In this document: positions 33,979-43,139 of the stretch, one piece after another
How positions within the stretch are numbered: the first letter of the stretch is position 1
How the letters are laid out: each line of letters starts with the position of its first letter
NCBI GenBank assembly: GCA_003161615.1
Contig: PMOB01000003.1
Coordinates: 37,323-101,322, forward strand
DNA length: 64,000 nt
From: Actinomycetota bacterium
GTDB taxonomy: Bacteria; Actinomycetota; Thermoleophilia; Gaiellales; Gaiellaceae
Reading direction: 5' to 3'
The notes under the pieces: generated by a model
Told to the model about the DNA's origin: nothing
Databases searched by the model: none
Seen by the model: only the letters and a program-made list of their open reading frames with translations
Position numbers and translations under genes: made by a program

Positions 33979-35637
33979 ATGGGCGTCTGCCGGATCATCC
34001 CGCTCGGCGGCCTCGGCGAGGTCGGCAAGAACATGACCGTCTACGAGGCGGACGGCTCGATCGTCGTCGTGGACGCCGGCTTGGCCTTCCCGCGCGACGA
34101 GCACCTCGGCGTCGATCTCGTCCTGCCGGACTTCGGCTACCTGCGCGACCGCGAGGAGATGGTGCGCGCCGTCGTCCTCACGCACGGCCACGAGGATCAC
34201 GTCGGCTCGCTGCCGTACCTCATGCGCGAGGTGCGGATCCCGCTAGTGATCGGGACGCGGCTGACGCTCGCGCTCGTCAAGTCGAAGCTCGATGAGCACG
34301 GGCTGGCGAACTCCGCGGAGCTGCGGGAGATGGCGCCGGGCGACGAGCCGGTCGACATAGGCCCGTTCCGCCTTGAGCTCGTTCGCATGGCGCACTCGAT
34401 TCCCGACGCGGCCGCCGTGGTGCTCGAGACGCCGGGCGGACGTTGCGTCCACACCGGTGACTACAAGCTCGACCACACGCCCGTCGACGGACAACGAACG
34501 GACGTCGGCCGGCTCGCGGAGATCGGCAGCCTCGGCGTCGACTTGCTGCTGGGCGACTCGACGAATGCCGAGCGGGCCGGTGTCACGGAGTCGGAGCGGG
34601 TCGTCGGCGAGGCGTTTCGCCAACTCTTTCCGCGCCGCACCGGCCGGATCCTCGTCTCGTCGTTCGCCTCGAACGTCCACCGGATGCAGCAGGCGGCAGA
34701 CGTCGCGGTCGACTGCGGCCGCAAAGTCGCGTTCGTCGGCCGCTCGATGCGCAAGAACGCCAACATCGCTCGGAACCTCGGCTACATGAACGTGCCCGAG
34801 TCGGCGATCATGCGGCCGCAGGACCTCAACGAGCTGCCGCGCGACCAGCAGCTGATCCTCTGCACCGGCAGCCAGGGCGAGCCGATGTCGGCGATGACCC
34901 GCATCGCCTACAACGACCACCAGTCCATCCGGGTCGAGCGCGGCGACACGGTGATCATCTCCGCGAAGCCGATTCCGGGGAACGAGCTCCGCGTCCACGA
35001 TGCGATCAACCGGCTCGCGAAGATGGGCGCCGAGGTGCTGCACGAGGACAACGCCCCCGTGCACGTCTCCGGCCACGGCAAGGCGGAAGAGCTGCGCACG
35101 ATCATCGGCCTCACCCGCCCGAAGGCCGTGATGCCGATGCACGGCGAGTTCCGGATGCTGGCTGCGCACGCACAGCTCGCACGCGAGGGCGGCGTTCCGG
35201 AGGACCGGATCATCCTCGCCGAGAACGGCAGCATCGTCGAGTTGCGGGACGGAGTGCCGTCGATCGTCGGCGAGGTCGAGGCGGGCGTGACATTCGTCGA
35301 CGGCCTCGGAGTGGGGGACGTACACGACGTCGCGTTGCGCGACCGCCGCAAGCTCTCGGAGGACGGGATCCTGATCCTCGTCGCCACGCTCGCGGCGCAG
35401 GACGGCGGCGGGCTGACCGCGCCGCCGGAGTTGATCGCGCGCGGCTTCGGCGAGCAGGCGGAGCCGTTGCTGGACGAGCTGCGCGCGGAAGCGGCGCGGG
35501 TTCTCGAAGAGCTCCTCTCCGACAACGTGACCGAGATCAAGCTCCTCCAGGAGCACCTGCACGACGCGCTGGGCGGCATCGTCTACAACCGCACACGCCG
35601 GCGCCCGATGGTGCTTCCCGTCATCGTCGAGGTCTAA
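33979..35637 (+). CDS. rnj: Ribonuclease J
   Basis: 552 residues. RNase J is a metallo-beta-lactamase/beta-CASP nuclease with endo- and 5'-exonuclease activity in mRNA decay. The zinc motif L-T-H-G-H-E-D-H-V-G is intact, as are H-T-G-D-Y-K-L-D, D-S-T-N-A, the beta-CASP F-A-S-N-V-H-R and C-T-G-S-Q-G-E-P segments, and V-H-V-S-G-H-G (beta-CASP C motif). Start codon is ATG with no Shine-Dalgarno, consistent with leaderless initiation. RNase J plus the RNase Y gene below suggests a Gram-positive-type RNA decay system. Confidence 0.96.
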   Translation: MGVCRIIPLGGLGEVGKNMTVYEADGSIVVVDAGLAFPRDEHLGVDLVLPDFGYLRDREEMVRAVVLTHGHEDHVGSLPYLMREVRIPLVIGTRLTLALVKSKLDEHGLANSAELREMAPGDEPVDIGPFRLELVRMAHSIPDAAAVVLETPGGRCVHTGDYKLDHTPVDGQRTDVGRLAEIGSLGVDLLLGDSTNAERAGVTESERVVGEAFRQLFPRRTGRILVSSFASNVHRMQQAADVAVDCGRKVAFVGRSMRKNANIARNLGYMNVPESAIMRPQDLNELPRDQQLILCTGSQGEPMSAMTRIAYNDHQSIRVERGDTVIISAKPIPGNELRVHDAINRLAKMGAEVLHEDNAPVHVSGHGKAEELRTIIGLTRPKAVMPMHGEFRMLAAHAQLAREGGVPEDRIILAENGSIVELRDGVPSIVGEVEAGVTFVDGLGVGDVHDVALRDRRKLSEDGILILVATLAAQDGGGLTAPPELIARGFGEQAEPLLDELRAEAARVLEELLSDNVTEIKLLQEHLHDALGGIVYNRTRRRPMVLPVIVEV

Positions 35638-35639
35638 CG

Positions 35640-36350
35640 TCACACCCGTCGCTGCGCGACGAAGACGAGCTCGCGGCCGGGCCGGTCCGGCGCGTCGCGC
35701 ACGTCGAGCAGCTCGTAGCCGTGTCGGGCGAGGTCGGCCTTCACCTCGTCGCGCTCGCGGAAGCGCAGAGTCGAGTCCGACGTCAGGACACCGGCGTCGG
35801 GAAAGAGAAACGTCGTCCGGAAGGAGACGAGCGGCAGGTCGACGTCCGTCAACTCCTGCCAGCACTCGACGCCGGCGGCTCTGCGCAGGGTCTGCTCGCG
35901 CGTCCACTCCTCCCAGGCGCGCCGCGCGGGGTCTCGCGTCTCGAGGACGAGGATCCCGGCGGGCCGAAGTGCTTCCCGGATACCGCCGAGCGTGCCGGCC
36001 CAGTCGGCCGGGTCGACGATCGCCTGCGCGACGTTTCCGGTCATCGTCGCCAAGTCGACCGCGATGGCAGGCAGCCCCGTCGCATCGCCGTGGATCCAGC
36101 GCACGCGATCCGCGAGCGGCTTCGCACGCGCGATGTCGAGCGACGCCGCGGCTGGATCGACTCCCACCACGTCGATGCCGCGGGCCGCGAGCAGCACCGC
36201 GAGGCTGCCGGTGCCGCAACCGACGTCGAGCACACTGTGGGCGCCGAGCTCGTCGACGATCGCCGCGTAGACGTCAAGGTCGCTCCGGTCGTCGTCGAAG
36301 ACGTCGTAGAGCGGCGCCAGGCGGGGATCGGCGAACGCGGCGTCGGGCAC
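35640..36350 (-). CDS. Class I SAM-dependent methyltransferase
   Basis: 236 residues, GTG start. The SAM-binding motif I is V-L-D-V-G-C-G-T-G-S-L-A, followed by the acidic residue in V-V-G-V-D-P and D-A-T-G-L-P. The C-terminal half resembles small-molecule methyltransferases (D-L-P-L-V-S-F-R-T-T-F). The substrate cannot be inferred. It is 3 bp downstream of the cupin gene and probably co-transcribed; it converges on rnj. Confidence 0.88.
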   Translation of the reverse strand: MPDAAFADPRLAPLYDVFDDDRSDLDVYAAIVDELGAHSVLDVGCGTGSLAVLLAARGIDVVGVDPAAASLDIARAKPLADRVRWIHGDATGLPAIAVDLATMTGNVAQAIVDPADWAGTLGGIREALRPAGILVLETRDPARRAWEEWTREQTLRRAAGVECWQELTDVDLPLVSFRTTFLFPDAGVLTSDSTLRFRERDEVKADLARHGYELLDVRDAPDRPGRELVFVAQRRV

Positions 36351-36353
36351 CGG

Positions 36354-37286
36354 TCAGTCGTCGTCGACCGGCTCGCCGTCGAGGTACTCGAGTGGCTCGA
36401 TTCGCCCGATCACGCCGAGGCCGCGCCAGTGGACCTTGCGCGAGCGCGGGAACCAGGTCACGTCATCCGGAGCCCGCGTGCCGTAGACGAGCATCGTCAC
36501 GCCGTCCGGGCCGGCGCGGAAGGAGTGGGAGATCCCGGTGCCCGGCGGGCGCGCAACGATGTGGCCAGGGCGAAGCGGCGTCTCCTCGACCTCCAGGTCG
36601 TTGTTCCACAGCTCGAGCGTCGCGGCTCCGTCGAGGATCACGTAGATCTCTTCCTCGGCCGCGTGGCAGTGGGGGAGATTGCCACGATGCCCGGCGTCGA
36701 TCCGCTCCCAGCCGAACCCGGCGAGCTTCGTCGACTCGTCCGGCGTGAAGTAGACGTAGTGCTGATAGCGGTGATCGTGCAGCTCAAGCTCGTCGACGTT
36801 GACGACGTTGGCGGGGCGCGGCGCCGGGTCGTTGTACGCGAGCGGCTCTCCCACGGCCTCGACGTCCCACGGATCGTCGTCGCGGCCCTCGACCCACGGG
36901 TAGCCGATCCGGATCGCCCGCGAGCGTGGCAGCCAGCCGACCTCCGTTGGATGCCGGGTGCCGAAGACGAGGTACTCGAGCCCCTCGGGGCCGGCGACAA
37001 AGGTGTGCTCGAAATGGTCGGCCTGCTGGATGACGCAGTCGAGCGGCCGAATCTCGTGCACCTCGCCGTCCTGCCACGCGAGCCCTGAGCCCGAGAGGAC
37101 GAAGAACAGCTCCTCCGACGCGCCGTGGGAGTGAGGCGGAGTCGGCAGCCTGCCCGGCTCGACGCGGACGCGATTGACGCCGACGCTCTTCGTGCCCGCG
37201 GCGTCGCCGAGCCGCTGCCACGTCGCGTCCATCTCGCCCTTCGCCGGCCGAAAGCTCTCGACGTCGTCCCAGTGCGCGACTCCCAC
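36354..37286 (-). CDS. Two-domain cupin protein
   Basis: 310 residues from the GTG at 37286, chosen because it lies 8 nt after a -10-like TAGACT. Each half carries a cupin: P-P-H-S-H-G-A-S-E-E-L-F-F-V (first) and L-P-H-C-H-A-A-E-E-E-I-Y-V-I (second), with the histidine/glutamate pattern that binds a metal. P-R-S-R in both halves also points to internal duplication. Possible roles are a sugar isomerase, dioxygenase or ligand-binding protein; none can be chosen. It is divergent from ribokinase. Confidence 0.85.
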   Translation of the reverse strand: MGVAHWDDVESFRPAKGEMDATWQRLGDAAGTKSVGVNRVRVEPGRLPTPPHSHGASEELFFVLSGSGLAWQDGEVHEIRPLDCVIQQADHFEHTFVAGPEGLEYLVFGTRHPTEVGWLPRSRAIRIGYPWVEGRDDDPWDVEAVGEPLAYNDPAPRPANVVNVDELELHDHRYQHYVYFTPDESTKLAGFGWERIDAGHRGNLPHCHAAEEEIYVILDGAATLELWNNDLEVEETPLRPGHIVARPPGTGISHSFRAGPDGVTMLVYGTRAPDDVTWFPRSRKVHWRGLGVIGRIEPLEYLDGEPVDDD

Positions 37287-37292
37287 GGCAGC

Positions 37293-37306
37293 GGAGTCTA
37301 GGCTCC
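37293..37306. promoter_or_regulatory. Shared bidirectional promoter core for the cupin and ribokinase genes
   Basis: The near-palindrome GGAGTCTAGGCTCC contains TAGGCT on the plus strand (37299-37304) and TAGACT on the minus strand (37300-37295), sharing the central TA. The plus element is 6 nt before the ribokinase GTG, the minus one 8 nt before the cupin GTG. Only 24 bp separate the two start codons. Confidence 0.55.
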
Positions 37307-37310
37307 CGCC

Positions 37311-38120
37311 GTGCCCCGCCTCACCGTTGTCGGTTCGATCAACCTCGACCTCATCGTGCGCTGCGCTCGGCTGCCGCGGCCGGGGGAGACGGTGACGGGC
37401 GCGTCCTTCTCCCGTGGGCCCGGCGGCAAGGGAGCGAACCAGGCGGTAGCCGCCGCCCGGCTCGGCGCGGAAGTGCGGCTGATCGGCTGCGTGGGGAACG
37501 ACTCCTTCGCAGCCGAGGCGCTCGCGGGCCTGCGCGAGGCCGGAGTGGACGAGGGCTGGCTCGCGCGCGACGCCCCGACCGGCGTAGCGCTGATCACCGT
37601 CGACGCCGACGGCGAGACGACGATCGTCGTCTCGCCCGGCGCGAACGAGCTCCTCCGGCCGGAAGACATCGAGCTCGACGACGCCGAGGCCGTCCTCTGC
37701 CAGCAGGAGATCCCCGCCGACACCGTCGCGCAGACCGCCGCGCTCGCGCCGCGCTTCTTCCTCAACGCCACGCCCGCGCGCGCGGGCGCGCCCGACGCGG
37801 AGCTCACGATCGTCAACCGGCTCGAGCTCGACGCGCTCGGCGAGCGGCGCGGCCTCGTCTGCCTGACGCTCGGCGCCGAGGGCGCTGTCCTGATCGAGGA
37901 CGGGGAGGAGGTCGCACGGGCCGAGCCGCCGCCGGTGCAGGCCGTCGATGGGACCGGCGCAGGCGACGCGTTCACGGCCTGTCTCGTCGTCTCGCTCCTC
38001 GACGGACGGCCGCGCGACGAGGCGCTGCGCCGCGCCTGCATCGCCGGAGCGCTTGCAGCCTCCCGTCCCGGCGCGCAAAGCTCGTTCCCGACCGCGGCGG
38101 AGGTGGACGCACTGTTGTGA
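37311..38120 (+). CDS. rbsK: Ribokinase (PfkB family)
   Basis: 269 residues, GTG start. The two PfkB signatures are present: G-G-K-G-A-N-Q-A-V-A-A-A-R-L-G near residue 40 and V-D-G-T-G-A-G-D-A-F with the catalytic aspartate near residue 220. N-x-D-L in the opening and the G-P-G-G-K-G-A-N-Q form fit ribokinase, which makes ribose-5-phosphate. It overlaps the nucleoside hydrolase gene by 4 bp, which would provide the ribose. About 40 residues shorter than E. coli RbsK, so a related nucleoside kinase is not excluded. Confidence 0.88.
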   Translation: MPRLTVVGSINLDLIVRCARLPRPGETVTGASFSRGPGGKGANQAVAAARLGAEVRLIGCVGNDSFAAEALAGLREAGVDEGWLARDAPTGVALITVDADGETTIVVSPGANELLRPEDIELDDAEAVLCQQEIPADTVAQTAALAPRFFLNATPARAGAPDAELTIVNRLELDALGERRGLVCLTLGAEGAVLIEDGEEVARAEPPPVQAVDGTGAGDAFTACLVVSLLDGRPRDEALRRACIAGALAASRPGAQSSFPTAAEVDALL

Positions 38121-39037
38121 GCACGAAGATCGTCATGGACTGCGATCCCGGCCACGACGACGCGATGGCCATCCTCCTCGCGCTCGCCTCGCCGGAGCTC
38201 GAGCTCGTCGGCGTCACGACGGTGGCCGGCAACCAGACGCTCGACAAGACGACCCGCAACGCGCTGATCACGCTCGAGATCGCGGGCCGGAGCGACGTCC
38301 CGGTCGCGGCCGGGGCAGACAGGCCGCTCCGCCGCGAGCTGCGCACAGCGGCTCACGTCCACGGGGAGACCGGCCTCGACGGGCCGGAGCTGCCGGAGCC
38401 GAGCGCGGCGCCGGTGGACGCCCACGCCGCGGATTTCCTCGCCGAGCTGATCGAGCCGGGCGTCGTTCTCGTCCCGACGGCGCCGCTGACGAACGTCGCG
38501 CTGATGCTCGAGCGTCACCCGGACGTCCGCGGGCGCCTGGCTCACATCGTCTGGATGGGCGGCTCGATCGCCGAAGGGAACGTCACGCCCGCCGCCGAGT
38601 TCAACTCCTTCGGCGATCCGGAGGCGGCCGCGGCGGTCTTCGCGAGCGGGATCCCGATCACCATGATCGGCCTCGACGTCACGCACAAGGCCCTGTTCAC
38701 GCGCGCGGACGCCGACGAGTTGCGCGATTCCGGTCGCGTCGGCCGTTTCGTTGCCGAGCTCTCCGACTTCTTCCAGCTCTTCCACGAGCGCTCGTACCGC
38801 TTTGACGGGGCGCCGATCCACGACGCAATGGCGGTCGCGCACGTCATCGACCCGACGCTCGTCACGACGGAGCACGTCAATGTCGCGGTCGAGACGAGCT
38901 CGGAGTACTGCGACGGCCGCACCGTCGTCGACCTGCGCGGCGTCAGCGGCCGGGAGCCGAACGCCGACGTCGGCGTGGACGTCGACGCGCCGCGCTTCCT
39001 CGATCTGCTCGTCTCGCGGCTGGCGTCCTTGCCGTGA
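38117..39037 (+). CDS. Inosine-uridine-preferring nucleoside hydrolase family protein
   Basis: 306 residues, GTG start overlapping rbsK by 4 bp. The calcium-binding signature D-C-D-P-G-H-D-D-A is at the N-terminus, the later metal-site aspartate is in D-A-M-A-V-A-H, and L-T-N-V-A-L, H-x-V-W-M-G-G are present. The enzyme hydrolyses ribonucleosides to base and ribose. The ribose can be used by the ribokinase encoded just upstream, so the pair forms a salvage module. Confidence 0.92.
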   Translation: MSTKIVMDCDPGHDDAMAILLALASPELELVGVTTVAGNQTLDKTTRNALITLEIAGRSDVPVAAGADRPLRRELRTAAHVHGETGLDGPELPEPSAAPVDAHAADFLAELIEPGVVLVPTAPLTNVALMLERHPDVRGRLAHIVWMGGSIAEGNVTPAAEFNSFGDPEAAAAVFASGIPITMIGLDVTHKALFTRADADELRDSGRVGRFVAELSDFFQLFHERSYRFDGAPIHDAMAVAHVIDPTLVTTEHVNVAVETSSEYCDGRTVVDLRGVSGREPNADVGVDVDAPRFLDLLVSRLASLP

Positions 39038-39744
39038 GCCTCGTCTTCGCCTGCATCGCGCCGCACGGCGACCTCGACCTCGATCCGTCGCTGCGTCCGG
39101 CGATGGAGGAGCTCGGCCGGCGCGCGGCAGCTGCGCGGCCAGACGTCGCGGTCGTGGTCACGCCGCATTCGGTTCACGTCGACGGCCATTACGCGGTCGT
39201 GACCTCGGGGACGATCGGGGAGCACGAGACCGACCGCGCCACCGCCGACGCCCTGCTCGCCTCGCCGCTGCCGATCCTCGGCGTCTCGTACGGCGGCAAC
39301 GACCCGGCGACTGCGGAGTTCCCCATCGACTGGGGCGCCGAGATCCCGCTCGAGTTCGTCAAGGCGCCGAAGGTCGTCGTCGTCTCGCCGGCGCGCGACC
39401 GTCCGCTCGCCGAGCATTTGCAGCTCGGCGCGGCGATCGCCGCCCTCCCCGGCCGCGTGGCGCTGATCGCGAGCGCCGACCATGGCCACGCCCACACGCC
39501 GGACGGGATCTACGGCTACCACCCTGCGGAAGCGGAGTACGACGCGCTTCTGCAGGAGATCGTCGCGTCCGACCGGCTCGACTTCTTCCCGCTCGCGCCG
39601 CTCGCCGACGATGGCAACGCGGATTCCCTGTGGCAGCTCGTCGTCCTGCAGGGCGCGGTCGGCGCCGACGCGCGCGCCGACGTGCTCGCCTACGCCGCGC
39701 CGACGTACTACGGGATGCTCGTCGCCGACATCCCGCTCGGCTAA
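39034..39744 (+). CDS. LigB-family (class III extradiol dioxygenase-like) protein
   Basis: 236 residues, GTG start overlapping the nucleoside hydrolase gene by 4 bp. It shows the LigB fold pattern: A-P-H-G-D at the start, V-V-T-P-H-S-V-H-V-D-G-H, and A-S-A-D-H-G-H-A-H-T-P-D-G at about 146-158. These histidines match the usual iron ligands of the family, although related MEMO-type proteins lack dioxygenase activity. The substrate is unknown and unrelated to the neighbouring nucleoside genes on sequence grounds. Confidence 0.82.
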   Translation: MSLVFACIAPHGDLDLDPSLRPAMEELGRRAAAARPDVAVVVTPHSVHVDGHYAVVTSGTIGEHETDRATADALLASPLPILGVSYGGNDPATAEFPIDWGAEIPLEFVKAPKVVVVSPARDRPLAEHLQLGAAIAALPGRVALIASADHGHAHTPDGIYGYHPAEAEYDALLQEIVASDRLDFFPLAPLADDGNADSLWQLVVLQGAVGADARADVLAYAAPTYYGMLVADIPLG

Positions 39745-39777
39745 AGGAACAGGCCGCCGAGCGGCGAACCGGCTCGT

Positions 39778-41973
39778 ATGCCGCGGAAGCGGAAGTCGAA
39801 GCTGCGTCCGAGGGTGCCGAGTCGCGTCAAGAAGACGCAGACAAAGCGCTCGCGCCCACGCAACCAGCATCCCGAGCTGTGGGGCCTCGGGTCGATCGCG
39901 CTCGGCCTTTTCCTCGGCGCCGTCCTCTATTTCGGTTGGAACGGTGGCTACGTGGGAGGCTGGCTCGGCAACGGCCTTGATCGCATCGTCGGCGGCGCCA
40001 TGTACGTCTTGCCGGTGGCGCTCGTAGTCCTTGGGGGACTGACCGTGGCGAAGAGCTCGCTAGTCGATGTGCGGCCGTTCCGCGCCGGCCTCGCCGTTCT
40101 CGCCTGCGGCCTGATGGTCTCGCTCGGGAAGGACACGGGCGGCTACCTCGGCCAGGTGATGGGAGGAGCCGTCGGCATCGCGATCGGCGCGACTGGGTCG
40201 CTCCTGTTCGGGATCTTCCTGATGCTGATCGGCTCGCTGCTCCTGACCGGCGCGTCGCTCGGCGCGATCCTCCGCCGCTCGGGCCGCGAGCTTCACGGAG
40301 CCGCGAAGAAGGCGCGATCCAGACGTACCGCTGGCAGCCACCTCGACGAAAGCGTCGCGGCGCCCGCGCCCGCGTTCACCCACGCACCTCCGGTCGACGG
40401 CGTCGAGGCGTATCCGGACGTCGTGAGCATTGCGCCGCCGCACGCGAGGATCGCCGCCTCGGATATCCTGCAGACCGAGCCGGCGCGGCTGGTCGAGGAC
40501 CCGCCGACCCTCTTCGACGAGGTCACCTCCGAGCACGCCGAGTACAAGCTGCCGGACGCCGGCGTCCTCCGCACCTCGCCCGAGCGCACCGACGAGTCGG
40601 GAGAAGCCGCCGCGCACATCGCGGAGCTTCTCGTCCAGACGCTCGCGCACTTTGGTGTCGAGGCGACGGTGATCGGGCAGATCTCCGGCCCGCGCGTGAC
40701 GCGCTACGAGCTGCAGCTCGCGCCGGGGACGAAGGTCTCGAAGGTCGCCGCCCTCAAGGACGACCTTTCGTACGCGCTGGCCACGACGGAGATCCGCATC
40801 CTCGCGCCGATCCCCGGCAAGCAGGCCGTCGGCGTCGAGCTGCCGAACCTCGCGCCGAACCTGGTCACGCTCGGCGACATCTACGAGCCGCTCCCGCCGA
40901 CCGCGAGCCCGGTTTCCGTCTGGTTGGGGAAGGACATCTCCGGCGCTGCGGTCTGGACCGATCTCGCGCGGATGCCGCACCTCCTCATCGCCGGCACGAC
41001 CGGCTCGGGTAAGTCCGGCTGCCTCAACGCGCTGCTCACCTCCGTGCTCCTGCGCGCGACGCCGGATGACGTGCGCCTGATCCTCATCGACCCGAAGCGG
41101 ATCGAGCTCAGCCATTTCGAGGCCGTGCCGCACCTCCTCACACCCGTCGTCTCGAGCCCGAAGGAGGCGAGTGCGGTCCTCGCCAACTGCCTCGCCGAGA
41201 TGGAGCGCCGCTACGAGCGCCTCTCCTCGGTGCGCGCGCGCAACATCAACGAGGCGAATCGCGCCTTCCGCCAGCGCGGCGAGCCGACGCTGCCGTACAT
41301 CCTCGTCGTGATCGACGAGCTTGCCGACCTGATGATGGTCGCGCCGCAGGCTGTGGAGGACGCGGTGATCCGGCTGGCGCAGAAGTCGCGCGCGGTCGGC
41401 ATCCATCTCGTCCTCGCGACGCAGCGGCCGTCCGTCGACGTGATCACGGGGATGATCAAGGCCAACGTCCCGTCGCGGATCGCGTTCGCGGTCTCCTCCC
41501 AGACCGACTCGCGCGTCATCCTCGACACGGGCGGCGCCGAGTCGCTGCTCGGCCAGGGCGACATGCTCTTCAAGCCGCTCGGCACGTCGCGGCTCCAGCG
41601 CGTCCAGGGCGCGTATGTCTCGGAGGAGGAGATCGCGCTCGTCGTCGAGCAGACGCGGCAGCGCGAGCAGCAGCTCGACGAGAGCTATCTCGAGCTTCCA
41701 GAGGTTTTTGCCGAGCCGGACGGCTCTGCCGAGCACGGCGAGTTCGACCCGGACGACGACCCCTTGCTCGACAAGGCGATCGAGATCGTCATCCAGACCC
41801 AGACGGCTTCCGTCTCCCTCCTGCAGCGCCGCCTGCGCGTCGGCTATACGCGGGCCGGCCGCCTCGTCGACATGCTCGAACGGCGCGGGATCGTCTCCGG
41901 CTACGAAGGCTCGAAGCCGCGCCGTGTTCTCGTCGACGAGGGCCAGTACCACACGTACGCCGCCGCCGAATAG
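39778..41973 (+). CDS. ftsK: DNA translocase FtsK
   Basis: 731 residues. About four membrane segments in the first 170 residues anchor it at the division septum; a linker of about 100 residues leads to the motor. Walker A is A-G-T-T-G-S-G-K-S and Walker B is Y-I-L-V-V-I-D-E-L-A-D-L-M. The C-terminal winged-helix gamma domain (A-S-V-S-L-L-Q-R-R-L-R-V-G-Y-T-R-A-G-R-L) reads the orienting sequences. FtsK pumps chromosome ends and helps dimer resolution. It is about as long as Bacillus SpoIIIE. No promoter is obvious. Confidence 0.96.
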   Translation: MPRKRKSKLRPRVPSRVKKTQTKRSRPRNQHPELWGLGSIALGLFLGAVLYFGWNGGYVGGWLGNGLDRIVGGAMYVLPVALVVLGGLTVAKSSLVDVRPFRAGLAVLACGLMVSLGKDTGGYLGQVMGGAVGIAIGATGSLLFGIFLMLIGSLLLTGASLGAILRRSGRELHGAAKKARSRRTAGSHLDESVAAPAPAFTHAPPVDGVEAYPDVVSIAPPHARIAASDILQTEPARLVEDPPTLFDEVTSEHAEYKLPDAGVLRTSPERTDESGEAAAHIAELLVQTLAHFGVEATVIGQISGPRVTRYELQLAPGTKVSKVAALKDDLSYALATTEIRILAPIPGKQAVGVELPNLAPNLVTLGDIYEPLPPTASPVSVWLGKDISGAAVWTDLARMPHLLIAGTTGSGKSGCLNALLTSVLLRATPDDVRLILIDPKRIELSHFEAVPHLLTPVVSSPKEASAVLANCLAEMERRYERLSSVRARNINEANRAFRQRGEPTLPYILVVIDELADLMMVAPQAVEDAVIRLAQKSRAVGIHLVLATQRPSVDVITGMIKANVPSRIAFAVSSQTDSRVILDTGGAESLLGQGDMLFKPLGTSRLQRVQGAYVSEEEIALVVEQTRQREQQLDESYLELPEVFAEPDGSAEHGEFDPDDDPLLDKAIEIVIQTQTASVSLLQRRLRVGYTRAGRLVDMLERRGIVSGYEGSKPRRVLVDEGQYHTYAAAE

Positions 41974-42014
41974 CCGCCGCGTCGCCTCCTCTTCCCCCTC
42001 GGCCGGAACCGGGC

Positions 42015-42020
42015 TAGGAT
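42015..42020 (+). promoter_or_regulatory. Probable -10 (TAGGAT) of the nucleoside transporter gene
   Basis: TAGGAT within GAACCGGGCTAGGATCGC. An almost identical block (GAACCGCGCTAGGATCGC) occurs after recX. A leader of about 30 nt with a strong Shine-Dalgarno GAGGAGGG (42047-42054) leads to the GTG at 42058. Confidence 0.5.
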
Positions 42021-42057
42021 CGCTCCTGACCGGGTCTACGACGAACGAGGAGGGCAC

Positions 42058-43083
42058 GTGAGGGTTTCACGCTGGGTGCTTCTGGCGGGGGTGATTGGAA
42101 TCGTTGCGGCTGTCGCCGTCGCCGGCTCGCTCGGCGCTTCGAAGGCGCCGGCCGCGGCGAAGACCACGTTCAAGGCGGCGCTCGTGAGCGACGTCGCCGG
42201 CTTCAACGACAACGGGTTCAACAAGAACCAGCTCAAGGGTCTGAAGATCGCGGCGACGAAGGTCGGCGGGCAGGCGATTCCGCTCGTCTCGCACTCGTCG
42301 AGCGACTATCAGCCGAACTACAACATCGCCGTGCATGACGGCGCGAACATCATCGTCGCGGCGGGCTTCCTGCTCGCGGACACGATGAAGACGTACGCGC
42401 AGCAGTACCCGAACATCAAGTTCGCGATCACGGACGACTCCGTGGGCGATCCCGCTCTCGGCGGCTTCTCGAACGAGGAAGGCATCACCTATGCGACGCA
42501 GGAGGGTGGCTGCCTCGTCGGCGTGCTCGCCGCGGAGATGGCGAAGAAGATGGGCAAGAAGGTCATCGGCGTCGCCGGCGGCCTGAAGATCCCGCCGGTC
42601 GACTCGTACATCGCGGGCTTCAAGTACTGCGCGGCGAAGGCGGTCAAGGGCACGAAGACGCTCATCCAGTACTCCGGGAGCTTCACGGACGAGTCGAAGT
42701 GCGCCACGATCGCGCAGAACGAGATCAACAAGGGTGCCGAGGTTGTCTTCCAGGTCGCCGGGCTGTGCGGCGACGGCGCTCTCAAGGAGGCCTCGAAGCT
42801 CGGCAAGTGGGGCATCGGCGTCGACGCTGACGAGTACGGCGTCGCCAAGAGGATCCTCACGAGCGCGCTCAAGAAGACCGACGTCGGCGTCGAGAAGGCA
42901 GTCGAAGGCGCCGCCAACGGCAAGTTCAAGGGCAACAAGGATCTCCTGCTCAACCTCAAGAACAACGGCGTGGGCGTCGGCAAGATCAGCCCGAAGGTCC
43001 CGAAGTCGTGGATCACGCTGATGAACAGCTACAAGGCCAAGATCATCAAGGGCACGCTCAAGCCCCCGGCGGTCTTGAAGTAG
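42058..43083 (+). CDS. BMP-family nucleoside ABC transporter substrate-binding protein
   Basis: 341 residues with an N-terminal signal peptide (hydrophobic segment about 7-27). V-S-D-V-A-G-F-N-D-N-G-F-N-K, A-A-G-F-L-L-A-D-T, and E-G-G-C-L-V-G-V-L-A-A-E-M are typical of the BmpA/PnrA/NupN group of nucleoside receptors. No lipobox cysteine is seen, so it is secreted or retained by the signal anchor. It is followed by a strong terminator-like hairpin and the matching ATPase and permeases. Confidence 0.92.
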   Translation: MRVSRWVLLAGVIGIVAAVAVAGSLGASKAPAAAKTTFKAALVSDVAGFNDNGFNKNQLKGLKIAATKVGGQAIPLVSHSSSDYQPNYNIAVHDGANIIVAAGFLLADTMKTYAQQYPNIKFAITDDSVGDPALGGFSNEEGITYATQEGGCLVGVLAAEMAKKMGKKVIGVAGGLKIPPVDSYIAGFKYCAAKAVKGTKTLIQYSGSFTDESKCATIAQNEINKGAEVVFQVAGLCGDGALKEASKLGKWGIGVDADEYGVAKRILTSALKKTDVGVEKAVEGAANGKFKGNKDLLLNLKNNGVGVGKISPKVPKSWITLMNSYKAKIIKGTLKPPAVLK

Positions 43084-43101
43084 GTCGAACCAGATCGGAG
43101 C

Positions 43102-43134
43102 GGAGAGGGCGGGCGTGAGTCCGCCCTCTCCTTT
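43102..43134 (+). terminator. Internal terminator between binding protein and ATPase genes
   Basis: A perfect 11-bp stem (43102-43112 with 43121-43131), an 8-nt loop and a short TTT tail. It ends 5 nt before the ATG at 43140, which has no ribosome-binding site of its own. It probably lets the binding protein be made in excess and stabilises its mRNA. Confidence 0.75.
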
Positions 43135-43139
43135 CACCC

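Noticed and set aside
40060-42057. 665-codon minus-strand frame opposite ftsK
   Set aside because: No recognisable domain, biased composition and complete overlap with a certain gene.
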